A stretch of 64,000 bases of DNA from Paramarasmius palmivorus (GCA_037176845.1 JAYKXP010000004.1:62001-126000), one strand, 5' to 3'; positions 11,461-24,941 are shown, numbered from the stretch's first letter. Program-made: numbers and translations. The notes: generated by a model from the letters alone, not told the origin.

Positions 11461-13311
11461 TCAATGTTCTAAAGCAGTACGCGTTAGAATTGGACAGCTT
11501 GCGCGCAAACAATAATGTGGTACCAATTTCGGCCGATTTGGCTGAAGGCGTTTCGTGTCGAAAGAGTCCCGTAAATCCGTGCTGTCACTGGCAGCTTCTG
11601 CAAATACTGGATACACCGTGTTTGGGATCCGAGAGAGCCTGAGATTCATTGTCGTCTCCGCGCCTTCCACAATGTCCTGTCGTAGTGTTGCGCGACTATT
11701 CAACCTATGTGCTTTTATTGGAAAAATCGTCCAATAGAAATCAAATGTGAACATTACATCGCAACTGCAGCAGAAAGGGTCATTTGGTGTGTAGGAGCAC
11801 TGGACGGGAGAACTTACTCATAGTGATGACATAGATTTTCCCTTCTGCCATATGGAAAGCCAGCCTATACCAATATATGTGAATAAATCGTACTAGCAGT
11901 GGTATTTACTTACCAGTGGAAGCGATCAGGACGTGCAACGTATGCGATAATGATACAAACTTGCACAACGGTCACTAGCAACCCTCGAGTAACCGTGTAT
12001 TCAAACAATTTCTGCAGCATGGTATCGGTCCTGATATAAGATTCAGCCGTCATAGAACTGTATTCTAGACGATTTTTACCTTCTGAATCCAGTTCGAAAG
12101 GTCACAAAAGACCATAGCAATGCTGCGGTGGCAACCATATCACACAGAAGCGATAGCGCGGTGCTCAAACCTATCTCGATCTAGATACAGGAGATCAGTT
12201 CCTCGTATACTGAGCACGAGCGAAATGACGGCTCGCCTTGAACTCTGTGGAATCAATGGCTTGTTCCACGGGGTGTCTAAATGCATTGACAATGCCCGCT
12301 AATCATCAGATGAGCTTTGCATTAAACGCGGGCCCTTTAGGTTACTCGCCTAGCCCAGAGACTGAGGAGATACCATTAGCAATGTTATTCATGAAGTAGA
12401 ACAATAACCGACTCAATGCTGCGGCACTCGTCAATCCCTGCCCAAAATTTTTGTCAGTCTTGACGACAAACCCAGAGCGTGAAAGTGGTGTTTTTTTCTT
12501 ACAACGAAAAGTGGCACCAAGCGGTGTGTGCCTTTGACTGTCATCGGTAAGCATTAGACTATAGGATAACCAGGTCAAGTATTAGATACTCACGAACGTA
12601 AATTCGCGCCGCAAAGAATATCTGCATTCTGGTGATGTTAGGCGTCGACATTTGGTTGCAGTGCTCGAGATACCAACATGAAGGCAATGAATGTGGTTAA
12701 AAAAATTTCTATGAGGATCATCCTGTAGAATGATGGATAAGCTGCCAGGCATTACAGGTAGGATGGAATACCAACGGAGGAATCTTGTCGATTGCAGAAA
12801 GATTTCCAAAGTTTGCAATCTGGTCACCGCGTTCTAAGATTCCCATGTTTCCGCAGGAGTAACACACGTACATAGTCGTGATGGATGAAAGCCACATTGA
12901 GGGCAAGAGTAGCCATATCCAGGAGGCTGAGCATAGACGTTGAAAACAACACTGGACAGGTCGAACAATAGACTCACATCAATCCTGCAACCTTCGAAAA
13001 TTTCAATGACGACCTAAGAGCTTTCTACGTCGATTTCCAGATCGGGACTTACGAGTACTCGAAGACCCCAACTATCGGTATTATTGTTGGCATAAATCCA
13101 TGCTTGGACTATAGTTATCCCTGTCAGCCTGTCGTAGTTTTCATAAAGGTCCCTTCAAGAATGTGAAGATGAACTGTGCCCGTACAGCGTCGATACAACA
13201 AAACCTAGGGGAAGTATAAGCCTTAGTCCGCAACGGTGGTATTAGGTACGAACCGTAATACACTGGATCTTCTTGGGAAGAGAGGTCTATTCCGTTCGGT
13301 AGACTGGTCAT
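11461..13311 (-). CDS. DUF6534-type seven-transmembrane protein
   Basis: An Agaricomycete-expanded integral membrane family of unknown function. About ten short exons join to give MTSLPNGIDLSS, STLLTGITIVQAWIYANNN, LLDMATLALNVAFIHHDY, QIANFGNLSAIDKIPP, MILIEIFLTTFIAF, QIFFAARIYVR, SLLCDMVATAALLW, TGFRR, TDTMLQKLFEYTVTRGLL and a polar tail beginning LNSRATLRQ, ending before TGA at 11461-11463. The order of blocks matches DUF6534 proteins: IANFGN..KIPP after helix 3, FFAxRIY after helix 4, and TDxMLxxLFxYTxxRGLL before helix 6. Individual splice choices are inferred from frame and family match, so exact junctions are provisional. Ligand and partner are unknown. Confidence 0.75.
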
Positions 13312-14169
13312 GAAGGTGGTGAGTCGATTCGACAGCGGTGAGGGAGAGGCATGAAAGAAACCGACTCTATAAAAGCCATGCATCGGGCCTAACAATGTGG
13401 CGTAACCACATCTGGACATGTACATGTAAAGTTTCTGGACAGGGAAAACAAGAACACTGCCTGATAGGACAGAACTTTATTTCTACCACCAAAGCCCAGC
13501 TCAGATTGTCGCCGTGTTGAACCGAATGACCGTCGAATTGGATACCCGGTACGATATGGCGCAGATTAAAGCATCGAAGGGAACAAATCGACGACATCTT
13601 GTGTTATGACACTGATCCCGAATCCGACGATTTTGACCCAGGGACAGAGCAGGCTTCCAGGACACCAGGGCGTTGTAAGATATAGAGTGAACGTCGAAAT
13701 TTCCCATCGAGTTCTCATGGATAAGAGACAAGCCAGACCAGACGACTTGAACGATATGTGGATGTACAGAAAAAAGGACTGCCGCGTGGGAATTTCGTGG
13801 CGCCAAAGTTAGCACATGTACCCGAAACTCTAACCTTGACAACCGCGTTCGACAGCGTTCATTTGAGTCTCCAGCACACTCCTTTCCTAGACAACATTGT
13901 TCTATGAAAAATCCAACAACAACACTAGCTGATATCTACGCGTCGGGCTTCTTTGGAATCACCACCTATATGAATCCGATGCCAGGCCTTCCGAAAACAG
14001 GCTCGGTTCATACACATCAGGTCAGGGAAATCAATCTTATTCTTATTTTAAATCGACAGATCAAATGTTGTACGAAAACAGTGATACTGAGGGACCCACC
14101 GCTTGAGAAGTTACTTCACATCCGACACGCCAGGCTCGCCGTATTGTTCCCGTTTTGTCCATCTCCTCC
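13312..14169. other. Intergenic region between divergent DUF6534 and KDSR genes
   Basis: About 0.86 kb that must contain both promoters. Short overlapping ORFs occur on both strands (for example 13501-13842 minus), with no recognisable protein content. No TATA box or repeat stands out. Confidence 0.4.
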
Positions 14170-15417
14170 ATGTTCACGAAAAAGTGGGATCCGGCTGGAC
14201 TGGTGAGCCCTCATAATTTTCTCCGGCTTGCAATTGGGTAGCCCTAACGTTTATCAGCATGTGTACATAACCGGGGGAAGCACCGGGCTCGGACTTGCTG
14301 TAGCAATTCTCATGGTCCAACGTGGGGCTCATGTGTCTATCGTTGCTCGCAATCAAGCGCGACTAGACGATGCGCTCGTGGAATTAGAGGTAGAAGAAAC
14401 TCCCAGGATTCATCATCAAAAACTCAAATAATGTCCAGAAACATCGTCGTAACTCTGCGCAAAAGCTGAAGGCCTACTCGTATGTGCTGGATACGGCTTC
14501 AGCATCGACCGAGGCTTTGACAACTGCATGCAAGGCCCATGAAGACCGTGCTCCTGACGCAATCATTGCGTGTGCAGGTGCTTCTACTCCGAAATTCTTC
14601 GTAGAAATGTCGGAGCAGGATCTCAGCCAGGGAATGGTGAACACCTACTGGGTACAGGCATGGACGGCGTGGGTGAGTCGTGGAAGCTCCGTCTAAGACT
14701 AGATTAATGTGTTTGTAGGCGGGCGCGAGAATGATGGTCCGACAGGGCGTCAAGGGCAAAATAGTCCTTGTCTCATCCACTCTTGGTTTCCTCTCTTTTG
14801 TGGGCTACGCAAGCTATGCTCCAGGAAAGCAGGCATTACGAGGTGACCTGTCATTGGCTATGGCTTGACGTTCTGTTCGTGCTGAGTTTGTTGTAGCACT
14901 CGGCGATACTCTGCAATCCGAGCTGATGCTGTATGAAATTGATGTTCACACCTTCTTCCCTCCTACAATGGTGACCAACGGATATCTTGAGGAGAACAAG
15001 ACAAAACCAGCCATAACAGCTGATATCGAAGGTATCGATGCTGGGCTTTCTACAGAGGAGTCGGCACTTGTTTTACTGAAGGGTTTGTCGCTTCTTGACT
15101 GTGCTACCGTCACGAGATTGAAGACCTGGATAGGAATACAAAACAAGGAGCTGCACATTGCAGGTGATATACTTACCAACCTGCTTCGTTCGTCTACTCG
15201 AGGTGCTGCGCCGAGAAATAATTTCATCCTTGACATGTTATACGACGCCATCTCTTGGGTGTGTGGTTTGCCAGAAACCGATAGGGTGTAGAAGCTAATT
15301 TTTTATTTTTTTTTGCAGGTGGGGATGCCAATATGGCGCACAGGAGTAGACAGGAAGGTGAAGGCGCACCGGAAAGAACATAAAGACTACCTACAGTCAA
15401 GAGGTTTCTTTGACTAG
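14170..15417 (+). CDS. TSC10: 3-ketodihydrosphingosine reductase
   Basis: A short-chain dehydrogenase of the ER that reduces 3-ketosphinganine to sphinganine in sphingolipid synthesis. The start is MFTKKWDPAGL, then an intron (GTGAGC..TATCAG) leads to HVYITGGSTGLG, the Rossmann TGGxxGLG motif. Further on come IIACAGAS (NAG-like block), VLVSSTLGFL (catalytic Ser) and YASYAPGKQALR (YxxxK). The C-terminal part has the family's IAGDILTNLLR and STRGAAPRNN blocks and ends RGFFD-stop. Seven exons are needed. The intron after LELxK removes in-frame stop codons, and the one before GDTLQSEL restores KQALRALGDT. The NADPH and substrate assignment follows from close family resemblance to KDSR/Tsc10. Confidence 0.9.
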
Positions 15418-15584
15418 ATTTCTAAAAACACCCAGACGTCTCTATCATTGATCTTGTTTCCGAGTAAACAAGAGCACAAACATCATGCTTGGATGTGATA
15501 CTTAGAGTACAAAGGGGTTGGGGGAATTGGAGTAATGTAAATACACATATAGCGTAATAGCCTGTAGATGGCTGCTGTTATGAT

Positions 15585-18325
15585 TCACTCGATACCGATA
15601 CCACCATGCTCTCTGTTCATATGGTCGTAGATGTTGTCGACGGTGCAAAGCTTGAGGCAAGTCCAGCAAATGTGAGACTTGCACACAGTGCATGTCATGT
15701 GGTTGCAGCCGTCACTCTTCATTATATCCATACCACAATTTGGACACGCCTTTACGCCGTTTTCTTCTCGCCACTTCTTGTGTAGCTCCATCCCACCACT
15801 TTGAATGTCTTTATATACCGCGCAGCTCAGGCCATCATGGTATTCAACGTCACATAGAGTACAGATCCTGACCAGACAATTTGGACACTGTAGTGTATCG
15901 CCACTCTGGTTGGCCCGATAGATTGTTGGGCAATCGGGTGTGGGACAGAAGCGAAAGTCGTGGTGATGTAAATGAATGTAGGACACGAAAGAGGCTTCTA
16001 GCAGCTGTGCTTCGGCCTCTGAACTCAACGAGTTCCGCAGGACGGAGTATGGAATGCATTGCTCGCAAGAACCAGCTCCGGAACTAGCAACACAGTTGAG
16101 GGGAGCAAAAGAGGTACCGGATGAACGTGAGAGGCAGAGACCACGAAGGCATTCCTGGCAATATACATGCCTACAATCCAGGACAATTGCTTCCTCTCCG
16201 GTTTCCGCGGGGTCGCAGAAACACACAGAGCAAAGGACATCAGCCACGTAGTCTCCGCCCTTCTCGTCCTCGATGTGTTGGATAAATAACTGCACGTTCC
16301 GCAAGCTTTCGGCTTTCCGGACGCGCACTTCTTGTTTTACGATGTCGAGTATGACACCATCCTTTCCTGCAATCCGCTCAAGTTGACCTAGCCTTCCATT
16401 CAGGATCAGGCGATATGTCTTTGGAGAGAGTGTGACAGCTTGCGGATTCGCCCTCTGCTGTTCTAGGTATACCAGGATTGCTTTTCGTGCTGAAGCTTTG
16501 GATCGCGTGTCCCCAAAGAGACGTAGGCAGCGGAGGCGCGTATCCGCATATACATGGACATTTTCTGCTTCTTCTCGTACTCCTAGGGTTCTTAGGAAGT
16601 CCCCACCCCGTTTTTCCAGGAATATATCATCCCATACACAACTTCCATCCACTTGTATTTGTTCCCCGGCTAGAACCCGCTCTACGGACAATTTCAAGCT
16701 TGCGACAGCTTTCGCATCCGCCCCATAGACCCGAAGGGTCACGTTAGAGATGGGAATGCCATGTTCATCCTTGTCGTAATACCCCATCTTTGCATCACCG
16801 TGCGCATCCCGAAGGGTGTCCAACTCCGCACGCATGCACGCGAACCTTTCTGCAGGAACTGAATATTTTACGGAGAAGACAAGCTCCACCCAGATAGGGC
16901 TGTTTCCCAATTCCGAGCGCTTCGTTCCGTGAAGGGCCGCTACTGCTTCTGCGGCAGACTCCGCAGTAGCAAATTGGGCAAATGCGACGGTCTTGGGCTT
17001 TGTTGGATCCAGAGCGAGGGCGTCAAACGATTCAACAATCCCGTGTCTCTCTAGGACTGCACGCGCGCGACCACACATATCCTCATGAAGTAGAGACTCT
17101 TTATTCGTGATATCGATGGAATTAGCATTTGAATGCTTTCGGAGGTAGTTCTTCCAGTTGAGATTGTGTGCCGGTAAGCCGTTAACGATGACCGTGAAGG
17201 ACCGTCTCTGATTGAAAGTGGGTTTCTGGAAACTAGCCTTCACCTTTCTCCCTCCCACAATCCTTCCATCTAACTGAGTTGCCATCGACATTGCCTGGAG
17301 CCTATCATCGTAGTGGAGAAAAGCAGTTGTTGTCGGGGAAAACCAACTGACTTTAACCTTACTGTTTCGCAGTATTCCTGTTGTCCCTCTATCGGTAACG
17401 CTGGAACGCAAGTCCAACGAAGCATTGAGGCGAGTTTCGTTCATCACCACTTCATGCATTCCCTGAGAAGCTGCCGCAGCCTGAGTTGGTGTCGCAAACT
17501 CTAGCACTGCCGTCATGAGGGAACCCTGACCAGAAGGCCGAAGGGAAACACGGGAAGTAAGATCACCGTATAGGCTTCCCAGCTTGTCAAGTTCATTCTC
17601 GGCGACAGTGCCTGAGAACGTGACAAGGACGCGGCAGGATTCGAAAGCGGTTGAGACGTGAACGACGGAGGCACCACGGCCAAAAGTTACAGTGCAAGAG
17701 TAGATCTGTCGTTCCTGAACGTCACGATCATCTTGGGATAGAGGTTGCACCTGCTCGTTAGAGCGTGGGTCCGAAGGCTGCTCGCCGACCGCTTCTTCCT
17801 TTACTTCGGGGCTGGATAGCTGATTCTGCGGCAGGAGTATTGGTATTTAGGGCCTTTGGGGTCACAAAAAGGCGTCTGACTAACCTGGATCGTTGTCTCC
17901 GCCGTCTCATGAGTATATGCACAATTTGTACGCATGCAATGTCCTCGAAGAAAGTACTTGCACCGTTCATTGACTGGATTCGCTCTCGACGTCGGCGATA
18001 TGTGAAGAAATCTGCATTGGTCTCCCTTCTGGCATGTTCCTCTAGCGAAGAACTTGCATGGTTCACTGGGGGCAGCAGGAGTACTATGAGCCACATTAGG
18101 ATGTTGGGTCTCCGCTGGCTGTGAGATGTGCTGGAAGGGGCAGCAAGCACCCTTGAAACACGCTCCTCGTTGATAGTATGTGCATGGTACAGCAATCCCT
18201 CGCTTGATCGTGGTCACCGGCTGAGAAATATTCGATGCTCTTCCAAGGTCGTGAAGGAACGGGCATCGAGGGTTTGTGCAAGAATTTGTGACGAAAAATC
18301 TGCAGGGCTGGCGAGAGAAGGCCAT
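15585..18325 (-). CDS. CCCH zinc-finger / RRM-like / RBR E3 ubiquitin ligase
   Basis: A protein of about 893 residues from two exons (18325-17885 and 17825-15585; the 59-nt intron has GTTAGT..GCAG). The N-terminus carries four CCCH fingers, roughly at residues 8-25, 48-66, 89-107 and 121-138, with C-x7-C-x4/5-C-x3-H spacing. The middle, residues 180-620, contains RRM/KH-like blocks such as VLVTFSG..ELDKLGSLYG and PKTVAFAQFATAESAAEAV. The C-terminal 210 residues form RING1 (CSVCFCDP..CRHVYCQEC), IBR (FRFCPTPDC..CPNCLVRIC) and RING2 (ACPNCGMDIMKSDGCNHMTC). The Cys in DGC matches the catalytic thioester position of RBR ligases. RNA binding plus ubiquitin transfer is the inferred role; targets are unknown. 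It resembles the C-terminus of plant DEAH-RBR proteins but lacks the helicase. Confidence 0.85.
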
Positions 18326-18629
18326 GGCAGCGTAGGAGAAGGGCGCCTCATGTTCGATGGCTGAGGTAACGCTCAGTATACCGTTCCAAAAGAGTTAAGG
18401 TTTGGTGGAGATGAGCGCTCGGAGCGTTCAAATTCTGGTGCTGGGGTTCCGCTCATATTTCTCACGGGTTAGTCGGGCGCTTAGCATCAATGTCAAAAAC
18501 TCTTCGATATCATTGCAGACTACAAACTTGTGCAAACCGGCAAGCAAGCTACTAAAACAATTCACTGCATACCAGATGCCATCAGGAGTAAAAATTGAAA
18601 AGAAGAACGAAAAAAAGACATGGACAGCA

Positions 18630-20063
18630 TCAAGCTTGAACGTTGGCACTATGTCAAATGTAAGCCGCCCATCGGGATTTCGTGATCCTAATACACTTAC
18701 GCGAACTGGCCACCAACATTTCCCTGTGGGGTATATTCACAGACGTAGTATCTTGCTTTCTGTTGACCAAGTTAATGAACGGGAGAGGTTAGAACCCGAT
18801 AAAAACTCACCCCGAAGCCCGGCAAGAGACCATCACAGATCGCCAATGCACAGCCAACTTGAGTGGTGGCCTTCCATACGACCTGAGTAAAGTGTGAAGC
18901 CTTGGGGTTGTTCGGATTGTAATCAGCTATGGGGAGCGATCAGTCAAGCCATCAGTTCTAAATGAAGTGGTTTATACACTTACAAACTTCATCAGTCCAG
19001 CCTTTCACAGCTCGAGAAGGGCTGTAACTATCGCTAGTACCTGCTGCTAGATTCTCTGCAATGAAACTTTTCAGTGAGTGTGTCGAAGTCTCCTGATACT
19101 GTTCACATACCACCGAATGGACCAAGGGTACCGCCAGAGTGCTCGAACTTGCAGTTATTGGCCCATTGCTGAGCTTTACTGGCCGCCTCGTCGCTCCAAG
19201 TGAGAGGTTGTGCTCCATGTTGCGAGCGTATCGAGTTGTGTGCTTGTAAGAATTCATCGATATCACTGCTCGGAGTACCAGATGAGGAACCTCCGTTGTT
19301 GTTTCCATTATTGTTTCCGTTGTTGTTTCCGTTGTTGTCGTCGTTGGAATCTTGAGTGGGAGCAGCTTCCTGGGTAGAGCTGGTAGTAGGAGGTGGTGGC
19401 GGCGGTTCGGAAGTGGTAGTTGGCGGTGGCGGGGGCTCTGTGGTAGTAGGTGGCGGAGGCGGTGGCTCTGAGGTAGTTTCCTGTTCAGTGGAGGTAGTAG
19501 ATTCCTCAGTCGACGATGAGGATGATGATGTGGTAGTTGGTGTCGGGGTGAAGAAGTTGAACGTAGAGGGTAAAAAGTTGCGTTCTGAGCTGATAGATGT
19601 CGAGGAGACAATCTGAGAGGACGAAGTGGACGTGCTCGTACTCTGGATTGTGGAAGAGTTGAAAGTCGCAGAACTCGAAGACGTGATCGTCGACGAGAAG
19701 CTCGAGCTTGAGGACGAAGTTTGGCCTGCTACTTTCCCCTGTACTCCCGATAGAGTACCAGAGCTAGAATCCAGAAACCAATGAGTCTCGCGCAAAACAC
19801 GCAAGAAAGACGACATACGGTTCCACCCCGCACGCTTTGGCGAGGCCTGCATTCCAGGCTTCAGTTGAGGCATCTGTCTTTTGCATGACAGAGCCCCAAC
19901 GATCTGTACCCATCATAGAGCCTGGGTACCCCCACTTGGATTTGCATTTTTGAATGCAATCCTGCTGCTGCCAGTATTTCTTCGCACAGGCTGGTCCTGC
20001 CGACCCATACGGAAGAACTGCGAGCAAAGCGACGCACGCTACCAACAAAGCGAGACGAGTCAT
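18630..20063 (-). CDS. Secreted CAP/PR-1 family protein with mucin-like linker
   Basis: A secreted CAP-superfamily (SCP/TAPS, Pry-like) protein. The signal peptide is MTRLALLVACVALLAVLPY and so on to SAG. It is followed by a short domain of about 60 residues with four Cys (CAKKYWQQQDC..KC..ACGVEP), then about 150 residues of Ser/Thr/Pro/Asn-rich linker, including P5/T3 repeats and a GNNN run. The CAP domain has FLQAHNSIRSQHGA, TWSDEAASKAQQWA, the split GPFG|ENLAAG, HFTQVVWKAT (CAP1) and YVCEYTPQGN (CAP2). Five or six exons are used; the last intron (about 18647-18700) leads to FAANVQA-stop. Fungal Pry proteins bind sterols and fatty acids; that role here is inference. The linker suggests wall or extracellular display. 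Confidence 0.85.
19285..19500 (-). repeat. Low-complexity coding repeats in the CAP protein linker
   Basis: Around 19291-19340 a 12-bp unit encoding G-N-N-N recurs about four times. Around 19380-19480 GGTGGCGG-type units encode alternating proline and threonine tracts (PPPPP, TTT, SEP). Such tracts commonly vary in copy number. Confidence 0.7.
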
Positions 20064-20424
20064 GTCTTGGAGAAAGAATGTGAAGAAAAAAGGAAAGACT
20101 GGTCGAAACGAAGGACCTGAAAGAAAGAAAAGTGAGCTTGAGATAGAGGAAGAGGTAAGACTTATAAAATTACCCCCATCACAAACTGACAGCTAAGAAT
20201 AGGGGAGATGGCGACAATCACCCAATCTACCAACCAGGTCCTTGGGGGCCCTGGGGTACCATTCGGTCGGTTTTCTTGCTCCATGATTGAGATTTCCTGT
20301 CATCTGGGCAGGATTTGAGGCGCCAACGAAGACGAGGGACGATTCAAAGGCAGCTTGCAAAGGAGGAACCAAGGAACTCAGTCGCGACCGCAAGTGCCTG
20401 CCGCGCAACGCGTTTTCTACCTTC

Positions 20425-21012
20425 ATGTCCTCCTCAAGTTCTACCAGTGGACCACCTTATTACATCCTTTTCACCCAGTCTTCATCCTCATTGGGTCACC
20501 CAACTATTCAATACCACTATGCGGACGATTCACCGCTATCTCTTTTGCCACAGCTCCCTGATGAACACGTTATAATCCTGGACTATGTCCCGGCATCACC
20601 TCAATCACCCCCGACTGTAGTTAGCACATCAAGGTCTCTCGCAGTTACCGGTTTAAGAGTCGAAGAGGCACAGGGCGCTGCTGCTCTAGAAGAGAAACAC
20701 AACGACAGAATGTATATAATAGAAACCACTGCAAGTGTTGACAAGTAGGTACAATTTCGGAGTAGGTACGGATGCGCTAAGCTTCGTTGCAAGGTCTTCT
20801 CGGAACGACGTCCAACAACCGCATGCAATTCTCGAAGAATTCAAGCAAAGGTATGCTCTAGATTCCTTCATTGGCACAGGTACAGGCTCATCTCAATCTC
20901 CTAGAAATGCTGTTCTCCGTCGTGCGCTCACATTCAACGGAAATCCAACTGTCAACACATCACCAAGATCACCCTTGAAGCCCTATGATTCACCCCAAAG
21001 CCCCATGCATTA
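20425..21012 (+). CDS. Small conserved basidiomycete protein of unknown function
   Basis: Three exons give a protein of about 160 residues. Exon 1 starts MSSSSSTSGPPYYILF and runs through IQYHYADDSPLSLLP, VIILDYVP and MYIIETTASVDK. A 49-nt intron starting GTAGGTAC and ending TTGCAAG brings in SSRNDVQQPHAILEEFKQ, and a further intron leads to RNAVLRRALTF and a Ser/Pro tail. The block ILEEFKQR|NAVLRRAL resembles a hypothetical protein family I associate with Agaricomycetes, from memory only. No catalytic motif, signal peptide or TM segment is seen. It is nuclear or cytosolic at a guess. Tail-to-tail with EMC7, 57 bp apart. Confidence 0.6.
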
Positions 21013-21069
21013 ATTCCATATGATATAGCGTCTGTGTATTATATTTACATACAACCACACGATACCTCG

Positions 21070-22085
21070 CTACCGTCTCTTCGTATTCTTCTTCTTGGTA
21101 CTGGCACCCGCAGCCGGTTGTTGTTCCTTGACGCTGGCTTGAGGAGATGGCTCCTCGAAACCAGACATAAGTGCCGAAAATCTGATAAACATCAACTCAG
21201 CGTAAATGCGAACACACGCAGACAATTCTACGTACCCTGATTTAAAGTCACCACTGGCCATTGCGCTTTGCATTTTGGCCATCTTTGCTTGCTGCTCTTT
21301 CATGTCCTCTAGCGCCTCCGGGTCCAAATTTTTCTGTCCAAAACAGGTGATTAACGCTTCCAAGACGATTTTTGGAGTCAGGACGCACCATAAGGTAGGG
21401 CATGGCAAGCACCATACCACCAGCAAACAGCATCATCAGCATCATAGGGCTTCCCAACATACCCATGATGTTGAATGATTCCGGAGGAACGAAATAATTG
21501 AACTTGGCCTTGGCCGATAAGGTTATGGGGTACGGAAGAAGTATTGTCGATGCCGGATTGAGTGGTGTACCTGGGACATAAGGTCTAACTTCGATTGAGG
21601 ATTCGTCTAGGACGTCTATACGGAGCTTCAGGAAGAATATATGAGTATCGCGTCCATTTTTACGATTTCAAAATAAACCATACCTGTTCAAATGCGTGGT
21701 CGTGGGCGAGAACGGATAGAATGTAGGTTCCAGCAGTGACATTTGGTCTGCCATGGAAGAATGAATCAGCACCACGACGTAACCCGTAGGAGCAGACGTA
21801 CATTGAGAAAGCACCATCTTGAGTGACCCCTCCACCATATTTACCGTTATCTAAGATGACCCTTGCCTTTCCCAACGCTTTGTAGTCTGTCGAGATTTAT
21901 GAGGCGAGACGAAGAGAAGGAGACGTGTTTCTGACGCACCTGTACAAACGGAATTCCAGTTAATTCTGCCTTGGATGTCGAGCGCTGTTCCCGCCAAAAT
22001 CAAACTGATTTAATAGCCTCAGCGTACTTTCTGAATGCAGAGAGCGGACGAACTACCTGGCAAGGCTAAGCAACGCCAGCAGCAT
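21070..22085 (-). CDS. EMC7: ER membrane protein complex subunit 7
   Basis: A subunit of the EMC insertase, which places TM segments into the ER membrane. The predicted signal peptide MLLALLSLASLILAGTA is split by a 50-nt intron (GTAGTT..AATCAG) after 29 nt of exon 1. It is followed by LDIQGRINWNS, a lumenal beta-sandwich (ARVILDNGKYGGGVTQDGAF, PNVTAGTYILSVLAHDHAFE, IEVRPYVPGTPLN), YFVPPESFN, one TM segment (MLMMLFAGGMVLAMPYLM) and a cytosolic tail with LDPEALEDMKEQQ and a basic end. All the family's features are present in order. Divergent from UTP23 with 96 bp between ATGs. Confidence 0.87.
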
Positions 22086-22181
22086 CGTAATCGTGGTGGA
22101 GGTGAGAGAAACGTGCAACGCGGCAAAACTTTCACTTTCAAACCTTCACTCGCTCTTCTCATCAAATCTTGTTGGCCCAGG
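22086..22181. promoter_or_regulatory. Shared EMC7/UTP23 bidirectional promoter
   Basis: Only 96 bp separate the two divergent start codons, so both promoters and 5' UTRs must lie here or overlap the genes. No TATA box is evident. Confidence 0.55.
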
Positions 22182-23224
22182 ATGAGGCAAAAACGTGCCA
22201 AAACATACCGAAAACTTATGAATCTATATGCCATGTCTTTTGGGTTTCGTCAGCCCTACCAGGTTCTTGGTGAGTCGGTGCTATTTCATCCTCAAAACCT
22301 CAACTTATCGGACTTTTAGTCGACTCTGAAATATGTAAAGAGGCGATAGAACACAAGATCGAGCTGGTCAAGCAACTGGGCATGGTACTTCAAGGCGAAG
22401 TAAAGCCGAGTGAGCACTACAGCTCCTTTCAATACTGCGAAGAGTCTTGTTAAATATAACGGCAAAGCGCCGCTCTTCCAGTGATCACACAATGCTGCAT
22501 AACCGAATTATATCTCCAGAAGGGTCAAGAATCTGCTGTTGCTCTGGCAAAGACATTCGAAAGAAGAAAGTGCAATCATCGAGAAGCCATACCAGGAGAT
22601 GAATGCCTCACCAGTGTCGTCGGTAAGTGCCCACTGTAAGACGGAGGCTCGAGACTTATTCTTTCTTGGTGCAGGAGACACCAATAAGCATCGTTATGTG
22701 ATTGCTACACAGTCTCAACCGTTACGGTCGAAACTTCGTACCATTCCGGCGGTACCAATAGTTCACCTTACTGAACGGTCAGTCATGGTTCTTGAGCCAC
22801 CGAGTGATACGACCATCAAGGCCAAGCAAGAGGTACGGGACTGCATCTACGTTATTTATGCAGCACTCTGACCAAGTTGTGTATCTGATAGGCCGAGGAA
22901 AAGTCTTTGCATGCTCCTACGTCTACCATCTCCCCCTCATCTACAGAACACCCTACAAGGAAGAAGAAGAAAGGCCCAAAGGGTCCAAATCCACTTAGTG
23001 TGAAGAAAAAGAAGGCGCCCGAAGAGACGACCGGTAAAACAAAGAGTGCTGTTCGGGTCAAACCATTGGATGATTCAAATGTACATACTGGAGAGAAGAG
23101 AAAGCGAGAGGATGACGCAGAGGGTGCTGATGAAGCCGGTGAGGGCGCAGCTTCTGGTGGGCGTAAACGGAAGCGAAAGAGGAAAAACAAACCTGTAGAG
23201 GCTACTGCATCTGAAATATCATAA
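22182..23224 (+). CDS. UTP23: rRNA-processing protein UTP23 (PIN-like)
   Basis: A nucleolar factor of the small-subunit processome needed for early 18S rRNA processing and snR30 release. The start MRQKRAKTYRKLMNLY and the block FGFRQPYQVLVD are hallmark N-terminal sequences. They are followed by ITQCCITELYLQKG, the CNHREAIPGDECL block (zinc-binding Cys/His), GDTNKHRYVIATQ and LRTIPAVPIVHL. The C-terminus is a Lys-rich, disordered tail with many KKK/KRK nucleolar-type signals. Five exons; introns 48-60 nt. As in other UTP23 proteins the PIN fold is probably catalytically inactive (family knowledge). Convergent with polyubiquitin, 176 bp apart. Confidence 0.92.
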
Positions 23225-23383
23225 GTTGTAGTATATCGTTCCGGCCTTATAGTATCCTCACATGAGCAGACGAAGGTCATTCGAAACACTGACTGTTACA
23301 TTGTGCAGACGGCGCATAAAGAGCGTGTGGTACTCTACATGAGGTGGGCGTGTACGTATCGTGGACAAATCATAACATAACTA

Positions 23384-24798
<1,415 letters not shown>

Positions 24799-24855
24799 CT
24801 AATGGCACTGCCCCGCATTCTGCCCAGATATGATACGCGCGATCATTCGTCACTG

Positions 24856-24873
24856 TTCCAGAACCTCCAAGAA
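24856..24873 (-). promoter_or_regulatory. UBI4: Heat-shock-element-like array upstream of polyubiquitin
   Basis: Plus strand TTCCAGAACCTCCAAGAA: four alternating TTC/GAA units on a 5-bp pitch with one mismatch (TCC for TTC). This is the classic HSF binding layout. It lies about 150 bp upstream of the ubiquitin ATG and 69 bp past the stop codon of the neighbouring WD40 gene. Confidence 0.55.
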
Positions 24874-24941
24874 TACACCAATTTCTACTACTAGTACAAT
24901 TGCAAGATAGTACAAGGACGGCAAACATAGGCAAGAACATC

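Noticed and set aside
18402..18890. 162-codon plus ORF before the CAP gene
   Set aside because: Overlaps the spliced 3' exons of the CAP gene, whose CAP1/CAP2 motifs are clear.
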